Assembly: GCA_963811255.1 (NCBI GenBank)
Contig: CAWEQI010000001.1
Coordinates: forward strand, 682,001 to 746,000
DNA from: Croceibacterium_B sp963811255
Lineage (GTDB): Bacteria; Pseudomonadota; Alphaproteobacteria; Sphingomonadales; Sphingomonadaceae
Length of the DNA stretch: 64,000 nt
Direction: 5' to 3'
Below are positions 27,104 through 36,655 of this stretch, piece by piece. How positions within the stretch are numbered: the stretch's first letter is position 1; each line of letters opens with the position of its first letter. The position numbers and the translations under genes are program-made. The notes beneath the pieces were generated by a model. That model was not told where the DNA came from, searched no databases, and worked only from the letters and a program-made list of their open reading frames with translations.

Positions 27104-27404
27104 TCAAATGTAGGTGATGTCGTCAGGGCAGGCGATCCATAGCATGAGTGCGGCGAGCTGCCGAAGCCAGGCACCGCGATAGTGGCGAAGACCATCGACG
27201 AGGACGAGGCAAGGTTCGTCGCGGAAGACCCCGGCGCTACCCAGCAGGCGAGCCCCGCACTTTTTGTCCTCAATGGCGATGGTGACTTTCACCTTGCACG
27301 TTCGCCTGCCAGCGCACGAGCAAAAATGTGGTGTGGACCGCATCGCCGCCGGGGGCCCGTTTATAGACGGTAGTGATGATGTGCCACAGCGGCCGCTGGC
27401 TCAT
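27104..27404 (-). pseudogene. Unidentified small gene coupled to cysH (frameshifted)
   Basis: The ATG overlaps the cysH stop (ATGA). The first frame reads MSQRPLWHIITTVYKRAPGG then DAVHTTFLLVRWQ. After one indel it continues KVTIAIEDKKCGARLLGSAG, VFRDEPCLVLVDGLRHYRGA and ends LMLWIACPDDITYI. Together this is a ~99-residue soluble protein that I do not recognise. The overlap with cysH and the continuing codon pattern make it a likely third member of the sqdB-cysH operon. Confidence 0.45.
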
Positions 27405-28152
27405 TCTGCTTTGTCCCTGTTCACAGGGACGATGCGCCCCTCTTCGGTGATGTGAATCCCACACTCGGTCTTGTCCGACCCGGCCCAGCGGCCGGCGCGG
27501 TAGTCCTCGCTCGCGGCGGTGCACGGCTCACAGCCGATCGAGCCGTAGCCCTGACTGACCAACGGATGCTCCAGAAGCTCGTTCGCCTTGAGGAAATCGA
27601 GCACCTGCTCGCGCGTCCATTCGGCAAACGGATTCACCCGCAACCAGCAGCTCTCGAGCACCTCGACCATGTCGATCCGCGCGCGCGCGCCGGTCTCGAA
27701 AACGCTTGCGTCCGGTGAGCACGCAATCGTAGCTCTTGAGCACGCCGATCATCGGCAGGAAGTTGCGGATGTAGCAGCAGCGGTCGCCGTCGCTGGCGTG
27801 CAGCGTTCCCTCCGCATCTTCGAGTTCGAGACGCGCCGGAGCCTGGGGCTAGGCTGGAGAAGCGTGGTCATGCCCAATTGGTCCATCAGGTCGTCGACGT
27901 AGCGGGGAGCGTTTCCGAAAAGTGCTTGCGCGTGTCGAGAAACATGAGTGGCGTTGCCTGGTCCTTATCCGCGACGAGCTTGAAAAGGAAAGCAGCCTCG
28001 GCGCCGAACGACGAGATGACTGCCACGCGCCCGGCGACGCCCCCTCGGAGCAGCCGCCCCAGGATTTGGGGCGCGGTCAACCCCGCGAACTCATGGTTGA
28101 GTTGCCGAGCCCGCTCTTCGTGCGCAATCACCGTTGAGGTGTTGATGCCCAT
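27401..28152 (-). pseudogene. cysH: CysH-type APS/PAPS reductase (multiple frameshifts)
   Basis: The enzyme reduces adenylyl sulfate (or PAPS) to sulfite with thioredoxin or glutathione. Visible blocks are VAVISSFGAEAAFLFKLV, the nucleotide-site text PLMFLDTRKHFSETL, RYVDDLMDQLGMT, GDRCCYIRNFLPM (paired Cys), SYDCVLTGRKRF, VNPFAEWTREQVLDFLKANE, the second Cys pair GCEPCTAASEDYRAGRW, and catalytic KTECGIH near the C-terminus. The CC plus CxxC set is that of the [4Fe-4S]-containing, APS-using type. At least three indels break the frame between 27650 and 27905; all motifs survive. It starts 21 bases after the sqdB stop, so the pair would be one transcript. Confidence 0.85.
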
Positions 28153-28173
28153 AGCGACTGGCGCCCCTGGCGC

Positions 28174-29339
28174 TTATCTCCACTTCGAGACGCAGGGAAT
28201 CCGCGATTTATCGCAGCGATTCGCATACTTCTTCGCGATGTCACTGACTTCCGTCATCAGCCCGTCGCTGAGCGTAACCGGTTCCAAGCCGAGCCCAAGC
28301 AGGCCTTCGTTCGCGACGACCCAAGGTCGTTTTCATCGGCCTCTTTGCGCGGATTTTCGACGTGCGCGATCTTGGCGTTGGTCATGGACTGTGATCATTT
28401 CTGGGCCAGATCGACGAAGCCGGAACGTCTCGGTCATCTGATTGAAGATGCGCACACGCTCGCCTCTCTGAGGCGGATTGACGATGGCCAGTTCGATGCA
28501 GCTGAACGGTATCCTGAATATTGATGAATGCGCGCGTTTGCCTGCCACTGCCGTGGATCGAAAGCGGGGTAGCCGATCGCAGCCTGCATCAAGAAACGAT
28601 TGAGCACCGTCCCGTAATCGCCGTCGTAATCGAACCGATTGATAAGGCGCTCGTCTTTGCTCTGTCTCCGCCGTCTGCGTGCCCCAAATGATCCCTTGGT
28701 GAAGATCGGTAACCCGCACCCGGTCGTTCTTATTATAATAGGCGAAAAGCAACTGATCCTGAGTCTTCGTCAGTGGTAGATGCTGCCGGGATTGGCCGGA
28801 AAGAGGATCTCCTGCCCGACCACTTTATCCGCCGGTGTCGACCTTGACCGTCAAATAGCCTTCGGGAATCTTCATCCCGGCCGTGCCATATCCATAAACG
28901 CCCATCGTGCCGAGATGAACGATATGAGCGTCGGTCTTCGCTTCGACCACGGCGGCGAACAGATTATTGGTCGCATTGAGATTGTTATCGACGGTGTAGC
29001 GTTGTGCCAGCTCGACTTCATCGAGTAGGGCGCCGCGCGCTGCTCGGCGAAATGAATGATGGCGTCGGGATCCTCGTCCTGAATGAGCGTCAGGAGCCGA
29101 TGGTAGTTCTCCGAAATGTCGAAGTCGTGGAAAGCAATTTCCTTGTCGGCGACCTCCTTCCACGCTTCGAGCCGATGATCCATCGGCGCGATCGGGGTGA
29201 GCAATTCGACCCCCAATTCAATATCGATCTTTCGGCGGGAGAGATTGTCGATGATTGTCACGTCGTACCCGCGCGGCGACAAATGAAGGCTCGTCGGCCA
29301 GCCGCAAAAACCATGCCCGCCAAGGACGAAAACCCTCAT
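28174..29339 (-). pseudogene. sqdB: UDP-sulfoquinovose synthase SqdB/SQD1 (multiple frameshifts)
   Basis: SQD1 converts UDP-glucose plus sulfite to UDP-sulfoquinovose. Diagnostic blocks are the NAD motif VLGGHGFCGWPTSLHLSPRG, DNLSRRKIDIELGVELLTPI, IIHFAEQRAAPYSMKS, YTVDNNLNATNNLFAAVVE, IVHLGTMGVYGYGTAGMKIP, NPGSIYH-LTKTQDQLLFAYY (active-site Tyr and Lys), DLHQGIIWGTQT, RGERVRIFNQMTE, and the end DIAKKYANRCDKSRIPCVSK. These belong to the SQD1 clade, not to general epimerases. Five or more indels split it into frames, but total length (~389 aa) is normal and substitutions in key residues were not seen. Product would serve sulfolipid or a sulfonated glycan. No SqdX/SqdD-like transferase is in the window. 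Confidence 0.88.
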
Positions 29340-29846
29340 ATTTCCTCCGTCAACGTTTCCGCATGAATATCATCAGTTTGTGGCCGCCCAGCGACTTCTT
29401 GGGAGGTCTAGACTGGCCCAATTCGTCTTGGGGCGGTTGGCAAGCGCCTCCTACGCATCAAAATCAGGATTGTCTGCCCTAAAAGCCTCATTTCAGCGGA
29501 GGCAGACCACAATTACCCCGGCGCATCGACCGGCGTCGAGCTGCGCGCTGCCCGTGGCGCGAACAACGGCGCAATCAACTTCAACTCTTCAACTCTCCAC
29601 AATTCGATCACTCATAGAGCCCTTCGCAAGGTAGCCAAGAACGCGAAATCGTGCACGATGGGCGGCTCGAAGCGTTGGCAGGGTGTCGCGCTGATCGGCC
29701 ATCTAGCGCAAATATTGTTGCCGGGCCCCAGTTTAACGGCATTGCATCGCGGGAAAAGCTGCTAGGGGACTGCGGCTGCGGCGGGCTTGCGACCAAGCGA
29801 GGGGCTTGCCCACAGGGTGACACGAGACGTATCAGGCCGGAGAATT
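29340..29846. other. 507-bp divergent intergenic region (sqdB / ligase-like gene)
   Basis: No supported gene. It separates minus-strand sqdB-cysH from the plus-strand ligase-wza-wzc run, so promoters for both should lie here. The last 12 bases contain a ggag ribosome site before ATG 29847. I see no recognisable operator or repeat. Confidence 0.5.
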
Positions 29847-31324
29847 ATGCAGTTTCAACAACCGCCACCTTTTTCCGCCCGGCGCCGACGCAAGGCGCGC
29901 AAGGCGGGTGGGCTTGGTATCTGAAATTGCGCGCGGCGTTTGTCTCGGATCGCGCGCGTTTCATCGCCTTCGTCGGCTTCGTGTTGCTGGCCGCTTTGAC
30001 GGGCGGAAGCGCGCGACCCAGATCCGTTGTCGCTTCTGATCCTCCGGCCGGCCGCGGTGCTGCTTTGTGGCTATGCGTTGCTGGTCGGAGCCGGCAATCA
30101 ATTCAGGGAAGTGAAATCCCCCTGCTGATCGGGGCGTCGCTGATGCTGCTTGCGCTGCTGCAACTCGTGCCACTGCCGGCCGCGATCTGGACCTCTCTTC
30201 CGCATCGCGCGACAGTGGCGCAGGCCTCCGCACTTGTAGGGATCGGCGGCGTTGCCCGTCCGATCAGCCTTGATCCCGCTCGGACATGGAACACATTTTT
30301 CGCCCTGTTCGTGCCGCTGGCGGCGATCGCTCTCGTGGCCATACAGGCGCCCGACAGACGGCAACTCGTTGTTCCGATGCTTGCGGCAATTGCTTCTGTT
30401 CGCCGCCTTTCTCGGTTTTCTCCAGGCGATCGGCGGCAGCGATCTGCAATTCTATCGCGTCACGAATGACGGTTATGCGACCGGGCTCTTTGCCGACGGG
30501 AATCACCAAGGGACGATGCTGCTTTGGCTGATGCTCACCGCCAGTTGGCTTGCAACCACGGCCAATCCGCGTCGTCTATCGGCGACAGCCGCGATCGGCG
30601 CCGCCCTGGCAACGATACTGGCGGTGTTCCCGCTCCTGGTCCTGACCGGCTCGCGCGCCGGCTTGCTGTTGAGCGTCCCGACGTTGACCTTGTGCGGCTG
30701 GCTGCTTTTTCGCGCCCCTGCAACGCGGGAAAGTTATTCAGCACGCGGGGAGTCGGGCAAAGCTTGTCGCGGGGGCTACGATCGCGATCATGATCGCGCC
30801 GTTGCTGTTCGTCTTTGGTGTGTTGGCTGTATCCAACCGGACAACGGCTCTGTCCCGTCTATTCACGGCCGACGTCGCAGAGGGACTGCGGTGGCAATAC
30901 CTGCCACTTTTCAAGCAGATGGCGCTGACTTCCTGCCCTTCGGATCGGGGTTCGGCTCGTTCGAGAACGTTCAATCTCTACGAGCCTTCAGGCATGCTGT
31001 CGTCGCATTACATGAACCAGGCGCACGACGATCTCCTACAGATCGTCATCGAAGGCGGGCTGCCGGCGCTGGCGATCTTGCTGGCTGCGCTGTTCTGGCT
31101 CGGCTCGGTCTGGCGACTGGGGCGGTCTCCACGAGCCGGCGGGCCGCCGCCATTTTCTCGGTGGCTCCATGGCGCTGTGGCTGGCGGCCAGCCTGGTCGA
31201 CTATCCGTTGCGTACACCGCTGGCAGCCATGCTGGTCGCCAGCTTGACCGCGTGGGCAAGCACGCTTAGCACCGCCCCTCGCTCCGCTCCGAGGATGCCG
31301 GGCGGGCAAAGCGGGGCGGGATAA
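29847..31324 (+). pseudogene. O-antigen ligase/polymerase family membrane protein (multiple frameshifts)
   Basis: Joined over frames this is a ~490-residue protein with about 11 membrane helices: FIAFVGFVLLAALTGGSA, RPAAVLLCGYALLVGAG, LLIGASLMLLALLQLVPLP, FALFVPLAAIALVAI and AIMIAPLLFVFGVLAV. It carries the Wzy_C/WaaL core FADGNHQGTMLLWLMLTA, LTGSRAGLLLS, GSGFGSFENVFNLYEPSG and NQAHDDLLQIVIEGGLPAL. The conserved H-D and R residues of this family are present. At least seven indels occur, spread evenly. Role: polymerisation or ligation of the polysaccharide. It precedes wza by about 50 bases. Confidence 0.82.
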
Positions 31325-31375
31325 GGAACTCTGGTTTTGCGTCCGCGCGTTCAAAAATTCGGGAACAATTTTATT

Positions 31376-32090
31376 ATGATGCGTAGAGTATGCATGGCCG
31401 CGGCGCTGCTTGCCGTCGGCGGCTGCGGGGGGACGCCCCACATTGCCATGGCGCCAAACATCGAACAAGCCCCACAGAACGAATTGCCCCCGCCTGACGG
31501 CCTGGGGCCGGACGGCAAGTATGTCTATGCGCTCGGTCCGCTCGACACCATCAGCATCGAAGTTGACGGCCTGCCGGACCTTCGACGTGACCAGGTGGTG
31601 GTGGATGGGCAGGGCATGATCGCCTACCCGCTAGCCGGCTCGGTGTCGGCCGCCGGATTGACCACTACGCAACTGGCTCGCGTGCTCGAAACGAGGATGC
31701 GTGAAAATCATGTTCGCGACCCCCGGGTGAGCGTCAATCTCGTCACGGAAGCGAGCAACATCGTGACCGTAGGTGGCGAGGTGAACAAGCCCGGCCTCTA
31801 CCCATCGCCCGAGATATAACGCTGACTCAGGCCGTCGCGCTGGCTAGCGGGGAAAGAGCGATTATGCGCGGAGCTCGGTCGTGCTCGTCTTCCGCGACGT
31901 CGGAAATCAGCATTATGTCGGCCTCTACAACCTGAAGGCCATCAGCTACGGCAATTACGCCGATCCCAAGATCTATCCCGGCGATAAGATTGTCGTCGGC
32001 GAGGACGAGGTGCGGCGAACGCTGCAGATGGTCGGGCCTTTCGTGAGCCTGATCACGACTCCGCTGATCTATCTCATCAGAACAAATTGA
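31376..32090 (+). CDS. Wza/GumB-type polysaccharide export lipoprotein (two frameshifts)
   Basis: This ~237-residue outer-membrane export protein has a signal with lipobox AVGGC. The poly_export domain follows (YALGPLDTISIEVDGLPDLR then VVVDGQGMIAYPLAGSV…), then the SLBB-like strand NIVTVGGEVNKPGLYP. After the breaks comes DITLTQAVALASGE, then VVLVFRDVGNQHYVGLYNLK and YADPKIYPGDKIVVGEDEVR. Indels lie near 31805 and 31860. Two adjacent ATGs (31376, 31379) could start it. It would form the outer-membrane part of the export channel with the next gene. Length is on the short side, as in sphingomonad GelD-like proteins. Confidence 0.88.
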
Positions 32091-32123
32091 TATTTCTCAC
32101 CAATCGAAGCAGAACCCGACTCA

Positions 32124-34329
32124 ATGACCGATATGGCCGACCCCGCTCGCATCCAGCCCGACGCCGAATTCACGGGCAACCCGGATACTCCCCGGGCCTT
32201 TGCCGAATCCGCGGACGGCGGCGACGACGAAGCGCTCGAACCTTCGCCATTGCATGAGATTTGGCGCGTTGTCTGGCTCAACCGCTTCATTGTCGCGGGA
32301 ATTGTCGCCGCCTGCCTGATCTTGGCCCTCGTCGTGACCTTGCTGATGACGCCGCAATATACCTCGACCGCGCGGGTCCAGGTCAACCGCGTGACCGAGA
32401 ACGTATCCGACGTGCAAGGCATCGAGCCTTCGGGCACGACGCTCGAGTACGACGAGTTCTACCAGACTCAGTATTCGCTGCTGCAATCGGCCAGCCTGGC
32501 CGAACGGGTGGCGCGTTCGCTGAACCTAGCCTCGGATCAGCAATTCCTGGACGCGTTCGATCTCTCCGACGACGAAGATATTACCAAAGGCTCGCCAAGC
32601 CAGGCGGTGCAGGCGATCGGCGAGGTTTTGCTTGACCATGTGAGCATCAACCCGATCAGAGGATCAAGCCTGGTCGACATTCATTTTTCGAGTCCGTCGC
32701 CCGCCCTGTCGGCGAAAATAGCGACGGCGTGGGTGAACGAGTTCATCGCCGCCGGCATAGAGCGGCAATACTCGGCGAGCGACGACGCGCGCAAATTCCT
32801 GCAGCAACAGATCGGCCAATTGCGTCAGAAGCTGGAGGATTCGGAGCGACAGTTCGTCGCCTATGCGTCGCACAGCGACATCTTCAATTTACCGAGCACC
32901 GATGCCAACGGCAACGAAACGGCGGCCGGAACGCTCGTCGCCAACAATCTCGCCGCCATGAGCGCACAATTCGTCAACGCTCGCGCCACCCGGATCGCCG
33001 CCGAGAGCGCGTTGCGCGCCGGTCCGTCGGAGAAGGACGATCCGACCTTGACGCAGTTGCGCGCGCAACGCGCGCAGGCGGCGGCCGAGGAAGCCAAGAT
33101 GCTGACCCAGTTCGACAGCGGCTACCCGCCGGCCGTGGAACTCGCCAACCAGGTGGCGGAACTCGACCGCGAAATCGCCGCAGCCGAAGGCCGCATCAAA
33201 AGCGATCTGCAACGCCAATACAACGCCGCCGTGGATCAGGAAAAGGCGCTCATCGCACAAGTGAATGAAATGAAGGATCACTATCGCAACGAAGAGCGCG
33301 CCACGATTCAGTACAACATCCTGAAGCGCGAGGTAGACACCAATCGCGAACTCTACAACGGCCTGTTGCAACGTTACAAAGACATCGGCGTTGCCGGGGT
33401 CGAACCGAGCAAGGCGCAACTCATCGACGCCCCCGAAATCCCCGATAAGCCCTCGAGCCCGATTCTTCCGCTCAACCTTGCCCTGGGCCTGCTGGCCGGC
33501 GCCGCGATCGCCGCTGGGTACCTGTTCGCCCGCGAGCAGATCGACCGCAGCCTGCGCGATCCGGCCGACGTGAAGAGCGTGCTGGGCGTGCCGCTGCTCG
33601 GCGCCACGCCGCGCGTGGAAAGCGACGAAGTCGTCGAGGAACTCAACGATCCCAAGAGCCCGACATCGGAAGCTTATCTGTCGATCGGCACCATGCTCGA
33701 CCTTTCGACGACCCACGGCTTCCCCCGCACGGTTTTGTTGACCAGCACCATCCCGAGCGAAGGGAAGACGAGTTCCTCGTATGCGCTGGCGAGCCGGCTC
33801 GCACGCAGCGGCCGCAAGACAGTGCTGGTCGACTTCGACCTGCGCAATCCCACCGTCGGAGAGCGGCTTGGGCTCCCGAACCGCAAGGGAGTGACGAACT
33901 TCCTGACCGGCAATTCCGACCTGCCGGAACTCATCCAGTTCCAATGCGCGTCCCGGCCTCTCGGTGCTGACAGCGGGCACCATTCCGCCGAACCCGGGCG
34001 AGCTGATCGCCAGCGAACGAACGAGCGCCCTGATCGCGGCGCTTGCCGGCCAGTTCGACCACGTCGTGATCGACGCGCCGCCGGTGCTCGGGATCGCCGA
34101 CGCGCCGGTGCTCGCCTCGCAAGTCGAAGGGGTCGTCTACGTCATCGAAGCCAACCGAGTGCGGATGCGGCAGCTCGCTTCCTCGATCGACCGGCTGCGG
34201 GATGCAAGGGGCCATATCCTGGGCGCGATCGTGACCAAGCTCGATCAGCGAAACGACAGCTACGGCTACGGTTATGGTTATGGCTACGGCTATGGCTATG
34301 GCAAGACAGACGAGGCGGCAGCCGCCTGA
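32124..34329 (+). CDS. Wzc-type polysaccharide co-polymerase with fused tyrosine kinase (frameshifted)
   Basis: This ~735-residue protein has TM1 at about 52-73, a Wzz domain (YTSTARVQVNRVTENVSDVQ), a long periplasmic coiled coil (about 215-430), and TM2 at about 452-472 after DKPSSPILPLNLALG. The cytosolic BY-kinase domain has Walker A SEGKTSSS (about 543), Walker A' VLVDFDLRNP and Walker B VVIDAPP. The C-terminus ends in a (Tyr-Gly)7 run, the phosphorylation tail. It controls chain length and export with Wza. One indel near 33945 breaks the kinase domain just before LSVLTAGTIPPNPGEL. Without correction the frame would run through into the next gene, which is not a real fusion. Confidence 0.92.
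34261..34302 (+). repeat. Hexanucleotide (tay-ggy)7 repeat encoding (Tyr-Gly)7
   Basis: Seven consecutive tac/tat-ggc/ggt units encode the tyrosine cluster of the Wzc kinase tail. The repeat is imperfect at third positions, so it is under coding selection, yet it could change length by slippage. Confidence 0.85.
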
Positions 34330-34352
34330 CCTCTGGTGCGCACAGGCAACAG

Positions 34353-35562
34353 ATGAGCCGTCTTGTCCGTATCGCGTTGTTGCCCGTCGGCTTTGCCATC
34401 GCGTTTCTGGCGTTCGTCAATGCCGCGTCAGGAGTCGGCGCGCCGGCAATCGACCCGGCGGCTCACTCCGGATGGTTCGGCCTGAACGGGCATATGCTGT
34501 CATTGCTGGCCGAGCGCGACTTCAGAGACGAACTGGCGAGTCACCAAGCCCAGGTGCAACAGGGCGAGATGCCCCGGCTTTCCGATCAACTCATCGCCGA
34601 GGCCAAAGCCGCGTACGCGGTCAATCCCCTGGATGTGTCGTCGCTGCGCACGATCGCGCTGGGCAGCATGGTGCAGGACGACAAAGAGCGGGCTCGCCAA
34701 GTCATGCGGATCGCCGAGCAAATCAGCAAGCGCGACAGCATGACCGACCTGTGGCTGGCGCAGGATTACGGCGAGCTTGGCAACACCGATGCCATGCTGG
34801 CGTCGTTCGATCATGCGCTGCGCACCATGCCCCGCGTCCGCAGCGTAACCATGAAGCCGGTCGTCGAGGCCCTCGCCCACCCTGCGAGCTTTGCCCCTCT
34901 CGGGACGCTGCTGAAACAGCAGCCGGAATGGGAAGACGATTTCTGGCACGAATTCGTCCGCAATCCGGTGGGGATCGCCAATGCGGCTTCGTTCCTGACG
35001 GAAACCGGAATCCCGCTCGATCAGCTTCCCGAAAATGAGCGCCGCGTTCTCTATGGCAACCTCAAGCAGACCAAGCAGTTCGATACGCTTTTCCGCCTGG
35101 CCGCGCTCGATCCGGACATCGAGACCAGCGAAAAGTGCGCTCGCTGCGGGTCAGTTCGTCACCACAGATCAGGGCGATCCGCTCGGCTGGACGTTGTATT
35201 CGAAGGGAACGGCAGCCGCCCATGTGCGGCCGGACTCGGGGACGCTCGAGATCGACGCTCAGCCAGGCTCCTTCGGCATTGCGGCGGACCGGATCGCGAG
35301 CCTCCACGGCTCACAAGATCTCACCATCGAAATGGCCGAGCCCGTCCCCGACAACGCTGCTCTCGAGCTTGCGTTGCTATGTGCAGACGATCCGAGCACC
35401 CAGCTGGCCGACATCCGCCTAGGCCCGGGTGAAAAGAAGGGGGATGCCTCGTTCTCTTCCGGAGGCTGTGCCTATGGCAATCTTCAGTTGTCCTTCACCG
35501 TGAACGAAGGCCGCCGCGCTGCCCTGATCCGCATCGCACGCATCACTCTTCGCAGCCTCTGA
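34353..35562 (+). CDS. Polysaccharide-locus secreted/anchored TPR-like protein (frameshifted)
   Basis: This is a ~403-residue protein with an N-terminal signal or anchor (IALLPVGFAIAFLAFVNAAS). A helical repeat-like region follows (AKAAYAVNPLDVSSLRTIAL, MVQDDKERARQVMRIAEQIS, DLWLAQDYGELGNTDAMLAS) that looks like degenerate TPRs. After an indel near 35133 there is a C-terminal beta-rich domain (DPLGWTLYSKGTAAAHVRPD, LEIDAQPGSFGIAADR). No enzyme motif is seen. It lies directly after wzc (23 bases) and probably assists assembly or export; that is inference from position. Confidence 0.72.
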
Positions 35563-35657
35563 AGAGGCGCCTCCGTCGCCGGATGAGCATCGTCACTGGA
35601 CTCTACAGGACCACCGCGCCAAGTCATCCGCCTCAGCATGTCTCATGAGTGTCCCTT

Positions 35658-36649
35658 ATGCGCGTTCTGATCACCGGAGCCGCAGGCTTTATCGGCGCGG
35701 CGCTCGCCGAACGCCTCGTCGCGCGCGGCGATGCGGTGATCGGGATCGACGATCTTAACGATTATTACGCAGTCCAGCTCAAGCGCGACCGGCTGCGATC
35801 CGCGCGGGCGGCGACCGCTTCACCTTCGTGCAGCAGGACTTCGCAGATTGGGGCGGGCTCCAGCGCGCGCTTGAGGCTCTTCCGTTCGATCGAATCGTCC
35901 ATCTCGGCGCGCAGGCGGGCGTGCGCTATTCGATCGAAAACCCGCACGCTTATGGTCACTCAAACCTGATCGGCCACCTCAATCTGCTCGAACTCGCGCG
36001 GCACCGCGGGGTCGAGCACATGGTCTATGCCAGCTCTTCGTCGGTCTACGGCGGCAATGCCAAGCTGCCGTTCGCGGTCGAGGATCGCGTCGACCATCCG
36101 CTGTCGCTCTACGCCGCGACCAAGAAGGCGGACGAACTGATGAGCGAGACCTACGCCCATCTTTACCGGCTGCCGCTGACGGGCCTGCGGTTTTTCACCG
36201 TCTATGGGCCGTGGGGCCGGCCGGACATGATGATGTGGATCTTCACGCAGAAGATCCTCGCCGGCGAGCCGATCCCGGTGTTCAACCACGGCGACATGGA
36301 GCGCGACTTCACCTACATCGACGATATCGTCAGCGGCGTCGTCGCCTGCCTCGACAATCCGCCGGCCGACGACGGCAAGGAGAAGGCCGGCGGCAGCACC
36401 AAGCCGCACGCGCTGTACAACATCGGCAATCACCGCTCCGAGCCGCTGATGAAAGTGATCGGCCTGCTCGAACAGGCATGCGGCCGCAAAGCCGAGATGG
36501 AGATGCTGCCGATGCAGCCGGGCGACGTGCAGCGAACCTATGCCGACATCGATGCCATCCAGCGCGATCTGGGATTTCAGCCGCGAACCTCAATCGAGGA
36601 GGGCGTGCCGGCGTTCGTGCGCTGGTACCGGGATTACCACGGGGTCTGA
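35658..36649 (+). CDS. UDP-glucuronate 4-epimerase-like NAD-dependent epimerase (frameshifted)
   Basis: This ~330-residue extended SDR has the NAD motif TGAAGFIGAALAERL at the N-terminus, DDLNDYYAVQLKRDRL (typical of UDP-GlcA 4-epimerases such as LspL/WbpP), and HLGAQAGVRYSIENP. It also has SSSSVYGGNAKLPF, the catalytic Tyr/Lys in YAATKKADELM, and FFTVYGPWGRPDM. The product would be UDP-galacturonate for the polysaccharide. One indel near 35815 shifts the frame before FTFVQQDFADW. ATG 35658 is preferred over the GTG nine bases upstream because MRVLITG is the family N-terminus. It converges with wecC, 6 bases apart. Confidence 0.9.
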
Positions 36650-36655
36650 GACCTC

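Noticed and set aside
32124..35432. Apparent 1102-residue fusion of Wzc with the TPR-like protein
   Set aside because: The kinase domain changes frame near 33945, and the apparent fusion arises only because that indel removes the normal stop; the TPR-like gene has its own start.
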